Source of the DNA: Mesostigma viride
Lineage: Eukaryota > Streptophyta > Mesostigmatophyceae > Mesostigmatales > Mesostigmataceae
DNA: 64,000 bases
Assembly (NCBI GenBank): GCA_009746045.1
Contig: RPFO01001181.1
Span: forward strand, 1 to 64,000
Reading direction: 5' to 3'
Part shown: positions 21,148 to 28,768 of the stretch, piece by piece
Position numbering within the stretch: position 1 is the stretch's first letter
How the letters are laid out: each line of letters begins with the position of its first letter
Position numbers and translations under genes: made by a program
The notes under the pieces: generated by a model
The model's input: only the letters and a program-made list of their open reading frames with translations
Databases searched by the model: none
What the model was told of the DNA's origin: nothing

Positions 21148-23586
21148 CTAATGGCCATCCGTCTGGTAGGTACCGCGGGAGGCCAGCAGGACATCCAGGT
21201 AGGCCTGGTAATGGGCCACATCCTCAACATTGTCATGCCTATCTACGGTGAGGAAAACATCGGCCCACACGCCGTCAGGAAAGAGGCCCAGGAAGGCCCA
21301 GTAATACCTATGCTGCGTGAGGACGACCTGGCCACGGGCCCAGTCCAAAAAGCCACAGGCAAAGAGGCGAATGAAAGGCTCTACCGCGATCAGGCAAAGG
21401 GCCCGCAGGAGGAGGCGATGGTACCGGATCCGAGGGCGCATACCCGTCGGGAAGAACAGGTCCACCAGGGGCTCCACGTTGGACGGCCACAACCGGATGT
21501 GCCGCACCTCGCGGGAGCGCCACCGACGAACACACTGTCGCGACCCGAATGTCTCTAGGTAGTCGCTGTCCCGAGGAGGAGGGTGACCACGGGAGTCTAG
21601 ACCCTGGCCCGGGATAGGCGCCGGGCGGCGGGCATCCCACTCAAGGATGGGCTGGAGGACCGTAGTGTACGCCGCACCCGGCACCGCAGGAAACTCTACT
21701 GTAAGGGCATCCGAAGCCATAATGCCCAGAGGGGGAGGGTAAGCCCACTGGAACCCACCGTAGGTGTCTAAGTCGTTGTGGCGCCTCGCCCAGCGATACA
21801 GGACGCGCCGAACCAGGATCTCACCCTCGAACACCGGATCAGCTAAAATAACCATGTCGAACGGAGGCCGATCAGTCTCAATGGGTAGGCCACGATCCCG
21901 GGGCGCCCGACACACCTGGGAGAACCCGTAGGACATGGGAGAGATGGCAAGCTCAGCAGAGGCGCGCGGCAGGTCACACTGTCGGCAGGCGAGTGCGGAC
22001 ATACCATACCCCGGAATGGGCGTGTCACGCGACTCCGGCGTCGCGTGCACCACGGAAGGAGCCCTGTCCCGATCACCCTGGGACAACTCCCTGAGGGAAT
22101 CGGCAGCGCGGGTGGCGCGAGGATCCTGACCGGTGGACCGAACAACCGCGGCCAAAGACCGCGAGGCCGAAGGAGGAGGGACCGGAGCAGGGGCCGACGC
22201 AGGGGCAGGAGCCGACACCGACGCAGGGGGCACTGGTAAAACAGGAGGTCGCGCCGGACCCGAAGCCAGAGAGGGCCGTGACGGACCCGCCATCGACGCA
22301 GGCGCGCCGGTCTCCGTTGCCGGTGCACCCTCAGGCCACATATTGAAGATAGGGCCCGTAGGGACAGGAAGACCGGCATAGGATTGGTTACCATCCAAAC
22401 TCCAGTCGGGCACCGGGATCCTCTGCGGGGGACCACCCTCCCAAAGCCTGGGATGATCGCCCGTGTCGCTGAAGAAGCCACGAACTGGCTGTGAGGGCGC
22501 AGCGGACGGCCCAGAGGGGGCGACGACGGGCACAGCCGAAGGGGCTGAAGGCTCGCGCCGAGGCGCGGGAACGTCGGCCGCAGGCACAGAGGCAACCGGA
22601 GGTGTCGGAACCGCAGCAACCGAAGGGGTAGGGGGCGCCGGCGAACCCACAGGTGCAGAAGAAACCGAAGGGGTAGGGGGCGCGGACACCACAGACACCC
22701 CACCTGGCGTGGCCGGAGTCTGCGCTTGGGCCGCCAGGAAGGCCCCGAACGCCGTGGTCAGGGACTGGATCTGAGCCTGCATAGCCGAGACCGTCGCCGA
22801 AAGCGGATCAGGCAAACCCGAAGGGGTAGGCTCTACTGCAACACCCCGGGTCGACCGAGGGGACGACGGGACCGGAGAGGGAGGAACAGACGCCGAGGAG
22901 ACGGACGCAGCGCTCGAGGCAGAATAATCTGGAGTATAATGTACCTCGGCTGGGGCGCCCGAAGGGGCAGGACCACTAACCGCTAGTCCCGCCGACTGAT
23001 CAGCTAACTCCATGAACTCTACGGCCCGTAAAAGGTCGCAGGGGTTCTCGTCTACCACAGCATCACCCTCAGCTGGAAGCCAAGGGAACACCTCCCGTAG
23101 GCAGGTACGGCCCACAGGAGTGGAGAGGTAGGAGAACACACGGCAACACCGGAGAACAGCATCTATCTGCCCCAAGGCGGGACAGCTGGAACCACACCCC
23201 AACAAACAGTGTCCGGCATCGTCGAACCCGTGCAGGACAAGCTGGTGCGGCTCATTAGGGGAAGGACCATACCACGTGACCCCGAAGAGGGCCGCCCTGA
23301 CTAAGCTCGCATGTTGGGCCTGAAGGGCCGGCTGCACAACGCCACCCTGGTAACATGATCGCGACACCCAGCGGCCCGGAAGGGCCTCGAAATACAGCTC
23401 AGGGTCCGGTAGGGGCAGGGACGGCAGCGGGCTCTCAGCCGGAGGGGTAGGCTCTGTCATGACGGCTGCGGAGGGGAGGGGACAACCAACCACCCGTCGA
23501 CAGCAGACATAACATAAGAGAGGAGAAGGCATACGACTAGAGCTTGTGCAGGGTTTTATATTCCTGCAGCAGGCGACTACACCCAT
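21148..23586 (-). CDS. extra gypsy ORF after integrase (ORF3), unknown function
   Basis: Open for 812 codons, overlapping the end of integrase. A likelier start is the ATG at 23532, four bases after the integrase stop, a position suited to termination-reinitiation. Residues about 45-200 are globular with many Cys and Trp. About 200-490 are a low-complexity Pro/Ala/Ser region rich in TPSV-type repeats. About 500-812 are again globular, with many Arg, Trp and aromatic residues. No transmembrane segment or signal peptide is visible, so it is not a typical env. No enzyme motif is recognised. The region is much more GC-rich than gag or pol. The second gypsy copy differs in a 285-bp stretch by ten substitutions, all silent, so the protein is under selection. 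Function unknown. Confidence 0.8.
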   Translation of the reverse strand: MGVVACCRNIKPCTSSSRMPSPLLCYVCCRRVVGCPLPSAAVMTEPTPPAESPLPSLPLPDPELYFEALPGRWVSRSCYQGGVVQPALQAQHASLVRAALFGVTWYGPSPNEPHQLVLHGFDDAGHCLLGCGSSCPALGQIDAVLRCCRVFSYLSTPVGRTCLREVFPWLPAEGDAVVDENPCDLLRAVEFMELADQSAGLAVSGPAPSGAPAEVHYTPDYSASSAASVSSASVPPSPVPSSPRSTRGVAVEPTPSGLPDPLSATVSAMQAQIQSLTTAFGAFLAAQAQTPATPGGVSVVSAPPTPSVSSAPVGSPAPPTPSVAAVPTPPVASVPAADVPAPRREPSAPSAVPVVAPSGPSAAPSQPVRGFFSDTGDHPRLWEGGPPQRIPVPDWSLDGNQSYAGLPVPTGPIFNMWPEGAPATETGAPASMAGPSRPSLASGPARPPVLPVPPASVSAPAPASAPAPVPPPSASRSLAAVVRSTGQDPRATRAADSLRELSQGDRDRAPSVVHATPESRDTPIPGYGMSALACRQCDLPRASAELAISPMSYGFSQVCRAPRDRGLPIETDRPPFDMVILADPVFEGEILVRRVLYRWARRHNDLDTYGGFQWAYPPPLGIMASDALTVEFPAVPGAAYTTVLQPILEWDARRPAPIPGQGLDSRGHPPPRDSDYLETFGSRQCVRRWRSREVRHIRLWPSNVEPLVDLFFPTGMRPRIRYHRLLLRALCLIAVEPFIRLFACGFLDWARGQVVLTQHRYYWAFLGLFPDGVWADVFLTVDRHDNVEDVAHYQAYLDVLLASRGTYQTDGH

Positions 23587-25063
23587 CTAGCTCACTCTCC
23601 GTATACCAAACCTTATCTACTTCACTACGAGCATACATCCACTTCACTTTATACTGACGCTGGGTACCGCGGCCCTTTTTGATATCTCGATGGGCCACGA
23701 TGCTTTCTACTTCGTCTTCTACTTCCCCAGTGTCAGGATTATGCTCTAAAGGGGCAGGCGCTAACTCCCTGCCAGCGAACGTACTAGGGTGGTACAGTTT
23801 AAGCTGGCTCCTATGGAAGGTGTTTGAATGCGTTTGCCAAGAGGTAGGGATATCGACTTTATACAAGAAATTTCCTACCCTAGACAACACATGGAAGGGT
23901 CCTAAGAAGGCAGGCCTAAGTTTGACCTTCAGTTCTGCTTCAAACTTATGAGCAAAACGGCCAACACGGGGGCCTTCTACTAATACTAGATCTCCTACTT
24001 CTATCTCAGGTGCTCGTCTATCTAAGGAGGCACGCAACCTAGCAAGGTACTTAGCCTGAGCTTTTTGATACCCTGAGATCGCGTGGTCATGAGCAGTTTT
24101 CATTCTATCTAGTAAGGACTGTACACCTTCTACAGTATCTCGGGACACATCATCCTTGTCCCGTAGAGGACTAGCTAAGAGAGAGGTAGGGGTAAGGGGC
24201 TGTCTACCAGTATCTAAGAAGAAGGGCGTATATCCATGCGCAGCTTGGGGACAATTGTTGAGGGAGAACTCTACCAAACATAAATAATCCTCCCAATCAC
24301 TACCCGAGACATTAACATAGTGCCTAAGCGCTTCTTCTACTACTCTATTAAGACGCTCTACTAAATGAGAGGAGGAGGAGTGGTAGGCAGTACCGTAGGT
24401 AACCTTGATACCGATGGCAGCGAAAAACTGCTGCCAAAAATCTGAGGTAAATAATTTATCCTTATCACTAATAAACTGCCTACTCAATCCATGATATCTA
24501 TATACATTATTGAGGTATAGGCGTGCGCAATCACGTGCGGTGAGTTCTAAAGGACACGGCACAAGATGGCACATACGAGTAAAACGATCTATGAACACAA
24601 GGATTTGGGCATTGCCCCTATCATTCTTTCTAAAAGGTCCTACAAAATCCATCATGATAGAATCCCAAGGCATGATAGGGTCAGGCAAGGTCCTAGGTTC
24701 TGCTATCTGTCCTACATTATTGGGTTTCATTTCCTGGCAAGATTGACAAGTTCTAACATACTCATCCACATCCTTATAAAGGGAAGGCCAGTAATAAGAG
24801 CGGGCTACTAGGTCCCGTACCCGTTTACCACCCTGATGAGCAGCTAAGTCATGCAACTCAAAGAGCAAGGAGGAGCGACAGATAGGAGGGACATACAGGC
24901 GCCATTGAGGGGGAGAATCTGCTATCTGCACATATAAAAACCCACCTACAAATTTACAAGGGTGCTTGCCTAATTGTTGGGGATGTGCAGCAATGGCAGC
25001 TAATGCTTCCGGCTCAGTGGCCGTAAATCTACTAATAAGGCGTTCAAGATCAGAGGTAGGCAT
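23537..25063 (-). CDS. Ty3/gypsy integrase with chromodomain
   Basis: 508 codons from the first ATG, though the frame is open a little further upstream. HHCC zinc finger: HDLAAH and CQSC at about residues 78-115. Catalytic DDE core: D in MMDFVGPF (about 139), D in FISDKDK (about 198), E in LVERLN (about 233). A GPF-type module sits at about 385. A chromodomain lies at about 445-495 (VESIVAHRDI...YKVKWMYARSE...WYTESEL) and places the element among chromoviruses, which use this domain to target chromatin. Its frame is offset from the RNase H part that ends at 25132, so one indel or frameshift lies around 25100-25140. Confidence 0.92.
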   Translation of the reverse strand: MPTSDLERLISRFTATEPEALAAIAAHPQQLGKHPCKFVGGFLYVQIADSPPQWRLYVPPICRSSLLFELHDLAAHQGGKRVRDLVARSYYWPSLYKDVDEYVRTCQSCQEMKPNNVGQIAEPRTLPDPIMPWDSIMMDFVGPFRKNDRGNAQILVFIDRFTRMCHLVPCPLELTARDCARLYLNNVYRYHGLSRQFISDKDKLFTSDFWQQFFAAIGIKVTYGTAYHSSSSHLVERLNRVVEEALRHYVNVSGSDWEDYLCLVEFSLNNCPQAAHGYTPFFLDTGRQPLTPTSLLASPLRDKDDVSRDTVEGVQSLLDRMKTAHDHAISGYQKAQAKYLARLRASLDRRAPEIEVGDLVLVEGPRVGRFAHKFEAELKVKLRPAFLGPFHVLSRVGNFLYKVDIPTSWQTHSNTFHRSQLKLYHPSTFAGRELAPAPLEHNPDTGEVEDEVESIVAHRDIKKGRGTQRQYKVKWMYARSEVDKVWYTESELDGCSRLLQEYKTLHKL

Positions 25064-25131
25064 CGCTACAGAAGTATCCAGAACAGGTTTAAAGAGATCT
25101 CCTACCGCCTTGCCGAAGAGAAGGGGAGGTC

Positions 25132-25617
25132 CTAGGGGACTACGTTTTCATAAGACTTTCCTGACCTAGTCGCTATATGGCTAAGCGGTATAGAAATTTT
25201 ATTTTTCCCCTCCCCCCCCACCGAGGCCACAGGAAGGGCCTCGCACGGGAGAGAGAGTCCTACGTGAGAAAGGAGATCAGGCATGCGAACAGCTGTATGA
25301 AAAAGGTAGGCATAGGAATCATCATCAGGTAGTTCACCATAAGGGGTTACACCCATAGTAGTAGGAACTAGAGTAGTATTGAGAACATCAAGGTCCTCGA
25401 AGAAGGAATAGTCTGCACGACGAGAGAGTGCATCTGGTACTATGTTATCTACACCCTTGACATACTGAAGTTTAAAAGGGGAAAACTGTGCTAAAAATTC
25501 CATCCAGCGCGCTTGCCGAGGGGTAAGGTTGGGTTGGGAGAGAAGATGGGTAAGGGGACGATGATCCGTTTGGATCACTAACCTATAAGGATCTAGCTCA
25601 CAGGGTTCATTCAGGCA
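25132..25617 (-). CDS. Ty3/gypsy pol: RNase H C-terminal part and linker
   Basis: Carries IQTDHRPLTHLL, then ARWMEFLAQFSPFKLQYVKG and PDALSRR, the usual end of gypsy RNase H. It is the continuation of the pol half at 31776-33713: subtracting 6158 bp (copia-like element plus TSD copy) leaves both halves in one frame. It stops at 25132, before integrase, which is in another frame; integrase is normally part of the same polyprotein. Confidence 0.88.
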   Translation of the reverse strand, partial: CLNEPCELDPYRLVIQTDHRPLTHLLSQPNLTPRQARWMEFLAQFSPFKLQYVKGVDNIVPDALSRRADYSFFEDLDVLNTTLVPTTMGVTPYGELPDDDSYAYLFHTAVRMPDLLSHVGLSLPCEALPVASVGGEGKNKISIPLSHIATRSGKSYENVVP

Positions 25618-25622
25618 GACAT

Positions 25623-25967
25623 AGTTGAGTAACTCTAGAGCCCTAGGATCTGGCTCTGAGTTCCCCATGTCCGTCCGCACGCCATCCGCTAGCGTCCGCT
25701 CAGCCGCCGGCTATAATCCGGCGGTCCGATGCGGGCGACCGGTCTAAGGGCGGCGCCTAGGGCCGGCGCCACCTAGGCCCCAGTCCGGGGCCTTATCCGG
25801 GTCAGTACGGACGGCTAGCTTGTCCCACGGTTACGGCTAACCGGATAGGGTTTGCTGGCTAAGACATAAACCAGTGGTGGGCCAGCTCCGACAGTAGTTC
25901 TCTGTGTTCACCTTATCCCAAGCTCAACGTGACCGACCGCCATAGCTGAGCCGGTCGGGCTTTAACT
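25623..25967 (+). repeat. family A 5' LTR
   Basis: 345 bp, AGTTGAG to TTTAACT. Contains a 7-bp stem (CCGCCGG/CCGGCGG) with the loop CTATAAT, a possible TATA element, near 25694-25714. Confidence 0.92.
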
Positions 25968-25979
25968 TGTATTCATAAA
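25968..25979 (+). promoter_or_regulatory. primer-site region complementary to 3' UTR (family A)
   Basis: TGTATTCATAAA begins at the first base after the 5' LTR, where a tRNA primer site (usually starting TGG) is expected. Its exact reverse complement lies at 31080-31091, 27 nt after the pol stop. It could serve RNA cyclisation or priming. Confidence 0.55.
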
Positions 25980-25986
25980 AATCCCG

Positions 25987-26826
25987 ATGGCTTCCGGTAC
26001 ACGGAGCCGCACGGGCGAACACACAGATACGCCAAGTGGCGAGGCCGCAGGGTCCGTCCTGCCACGCTTTAGTGCGGACGAGGCCACGAGGTTGATGCAA
26101 ACCCTCGTGGCGCAACCTGAACTGGCCAAGCAGTTCAAGCATCTCATGCTGGCTGCTGACGATGCACTAAATCGCGGCCCTCTCAAGCAAACGGAGGTGC
26201 CCGCAGATCTACCGGCCGACTATACGGCGGACGACGCAGCAGATTTTCTAGCTGCTCTCAAGCGTCTGCGCGATGGACGCGCAGACAAAGATTCGGAGCT
26301 GATTGGCAAGTTCCGTGCAGTATTCTGCAGTACAACAAAGCACCCAAACATTGCCAATCTAGTTCGCATTGCGGACGACAACAAACAAACCTGGGAAGTT
26401 TTTTACAACGGTCTAGATGCCCACTTGTCGCGGTCTAAGGAAGAGGCCGACGAGCAAGCCTTCAACGACTTCGAGGGCTATGCAGTTAATAAGGCAAATT
26501 TGCCCGGGGCTGCACGTGATTTCCAGGTCTTCGTGCACAAGCACAAGCTGCTAGATACTCTCAAGCCCATTTTCCTGTGCAATCGATTTCTCAAGAAATG
26601 CGACCTGTCGTCGGATGTGCATCTGACCATAGCGACGGAACTCAAAAAGAAGAGTGCCGTCAGTTTCGACGAGGGCATGCTGTATTTGATTCATGCTTCA
26701 AGAGTGCGCAGTCCAAGCCGGCTGCCTCGGCTGCTCTGCCATCCCTGCGCAAGGTGGATGCCGGCGCGTCTTCTTCTTCAGGCGCAGAGGCTCCAATTAC
26801 GCGGTCGGAGCTTACGGCCATCCTGA
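25987..26826 (+). CDS. family A gag, N-terminal part
   Basis: First ATG after the LTR, 20 nt into the internal region. The true gag reading runs to about residue 236, where the frame changes into 26577-28016; the last ~40 codons of this frame are probably not native. Helical, charged, with no catalytic motif. It resembles the capsid-type gag of retrotransposons in position and composition. Confidence 0.7.
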   Translation: MASGTRSRTGEHTDTPSGEAAGSVLPRFSADEATRLMQTLVAQPELAKQFKHLMLAADDALNRGPLKQTEVPADLPADYTADDAADFLAALKRLRDGRADKDSELIGKFRAVFCSTTKHPNIANLVRIADDNKQTWEVFYNGLDAHLSRSKEEADEQAFNDFEGYAVNKANLPGAARDFQVFVHKHKLLDTLKPIFLCNRFLKKCDLSSDVHLTIATELKKKSAVSFDEGMLYLIHASRVRSPSRLPRLLCHPCARWMPARLLLQAQRLQLRGRSLRPS

Positions 26827-28016
26827 AAAAGGTCGTCGGCCACGGCAACAACGGGGGCCAGCGAGGGCGCAAGCGCGGGCATGGTGGCGACGCCAAGCAG
26901 GGTGATAATCCCCCGGCCAAGCGGCAGCAGGGGGCGTCTACTGACCGCAAGCAACGCTGTGAGCGCTGCTTCGGACGTCGCCATGTCCGGGATGACTGCC
27001 GAGTTCGCCCGGACCTGGAGCTCGAGGACAACCTTTGCCGCAAGTGCCACGACGTTCTGCGTGGTCACAGCGTGGAGGCGTGCAAGGCCAAGCGCATCGT
27101 CGTCCACGGCACACGCGAGGAGTGGGCAGAGCGACGGGCAGCACGAAAGTCAGGTGAGAGCACGCTCGATACCCCTTCTTTTGCTCAATGCGTCACGCTG
27201 AACCGGGCCGTCGTAGAGCCTGACGTCGTTCCTAAAAGCAACGTGACTGCATCCTCTGTCTCATTCCGTGATGTGCTCACGCAATCCGTTGATGCTGCTC
27301 TGGCTCTGTCGCGCCAGGATCACGTGCTTCCTGAGCACGGGTCTACAATGCGTGACCTAAGCAATGTGGTGTCTTCTAGGTCGGGTGTGTACAACGCCGA
27401 GCGACCAAGCACTACTGCAGCACCCCAGCTAGATACTGGGGCGGTTGGGCCTATGAGGAATGTTGTGACAGTGCAAGAGAATGCTGGGCGGGCAGATGTT
27501 CTCGGTACACACCACCCTAGTGTGGATCTTCACATTGGCAAGGTGCTCACACGGGCGGCCTTTCGTGCAGCCTCTGAAGCTGCCCAGTTAGCCAATGTCA
27601 CTACCCCAGTAGTCACCCCACCTGTTGAGAATCCTGACAATGCCACTGCACCTCAGGCTGTCACCCTGAAACTGTTAGCATACCAGATGCACCGTGCATA
27701 CGGGCATGAGGCCCAAGCCGAGGTAGAGGGGGCACACATGTTGGGGGCACCTTTATACAACGAGCTGAAGAATGTGCGTGCTCAGTGTCCTGCCTGCATC
27801 AAGATCAGGAAGAAGTCGCGTAGGCGGCATGCCAAGACTCCACCCTTGGAGCGAGGGTACCTTGTGGGGGATGTCATGCACATGGAAGGGGGGGACACCT
27901 ATTTCATAGTCAAGGATAGGTTCAGCAAGGCCACCTACATTGAGCCGCTGCCCACATGTTTGAGGCTGACCTGCACAGGGCTATCAAGATCAGCCTGGCT
28001 TTCTTTCATCCCGTAG
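26690..28016 (+). CDS. family A gag C-terminus, zinc-binding region and integrase N-terminus
   Basis: The open frame begins earlier (26577), but native reading starts near 26695. A Gly/Lys/Arg-rich stretch (26840-26930) is followed by Cys pairs (CERCFGRRHVRDDC, then CRKCHDVLRGHSVEAC), a likely zinc-binding nucleic-acid module. Integrase starts with HRAYGH and CPACIK, an HHCC finger, then GDVMHMEGGDTYFIVKDRF with the first catalytic Asp. The frame changes at about 27954. No protease precedes the integrase here, unlike standard copia order. Confidence 0.75.
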
Positions 28017-28768
28017 TGGAGCTCATGCTAGACCAGCAGTTCCGCTGTGTGCAAGGTTTGCCGGGGATGGAGGCCGTGGTCATCGTGGGGCGTGAGGATC
28101 ACGGCAATATGGGCATGATAGATCGCACTGTAAGCTATGTCAAGACTGTGGCAGCCAAGCGACAGGATAACCCACATGGCAAATCCTACGCGGTCAAGAC
28201 GGCGTGGTGCAAGGAGCTCATGCATGTGTGCAACCATAGGCACGTGCTTGATGTCAAGGGCTTTGGGCTAGTCACGCCTCGGGGGCTGTCAGCGGGCACC
28301 TACTCACCCGAGGTAGTAGAGGCATACCAACAGCATCTACAGGATACCGCCGCCAAGCTGCGGCTCAAGGATGCCACGCTGCCTGATTTGTCTAGCGCTT
28401 TTGAGGTCGGGCAGTTGGTCATGTTCCACAAGGAGAGCTCGCCCAGCGGCAAACGGGGCACCATGCAGGGGCCTGGGGCCATCACAAAGTTAGACTGGCC
28501 GCTGCGGGTCATAGACATAGAGTGGAATGATCGGGTGTATAGGGTACCATGGGCATCGGTGGCAGGCTATAAGCAAGGGGATAGCATGGAGAGTGAGCTG
28601 GCAGCCAACAGGGCACTGGGGTGGGTAGTGAAGGATAATGCGCCTGTCGTAGCATCTGAGGTGGTACCCCACGGGTCGCTCCCAGGGGCAGACACAGCTA
28701 CACCCCCCCCTCCCCTGGGCCCCAATATGACCCCGTGGATGGGTGGGATGAGGATGGGGTGGGTTTGA
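27956..28768 (+). CDS. family A integrase core and C-terminal domain
   Basis: Carries the second catalytic Asp in LMLDQQF. The third site reads GMIDRTV, with Asp where families B and C have Glu (GVIERT, GVVERA). An SH3-like module follows (FEVGQLVMFHKE ... GKRGTMQGPGAITK ... VYRVPW), similar in layout to the GPY/F region of gypsy integrases. An Asp-for-Glu change in a DDE integrase would be expected to reduce or alter activity. Confidence 0.75.
   Translation: MFEADLHRAIKISLAFFHPVVELMLDQQFRCVQGLPGMEAVVIVGREDHGNMGMIDRTVSYVKTVAAKRQDNPHGKSYAVKTAWCKELMHVCNHRHVLDVKGFGLVTPRGLSAGTYSPEVVEAYQQHLQDTAAKLRLKDATLPDLSSAFEVGQLVMFHKESSPSGKRGTMQGPGAITKLDWPLRVIDIEWNDRVYRVPWASVAGYKQGDSMESELAANRALGWVVKDNAPVVASEVVPHGSLPGADTATPPPPLGPNMTPWMGGMRMGWV

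Larger units (their letters stand above)
12475..25008. repeat. right arm of ~25-kb inverted repeat
   Basis: Reverse-complement partner of 8-12417. The outer two thirds (about 16.7-25 kb) keep long open frames: integrase 508 codons, the extra gypsy ORF 812 codons, Penelope ORF 881 codons. The inner part (12.5-15 kb) is as indel-ridden as the left arm: the 190-codon gene that is open at 9977-10549 is broken at 14413-14976. Homology ends at about 25008, inside the gypsy element, which itself continues unbroken to the right. Confidence 0.95.

Noticed and set aside
21148-23586. Extra gypsy ORF as an envelope gene
   Set aside because: No signal peptide, transmembrane helix or furin-type site is visible, so calling it env would be unsupported.
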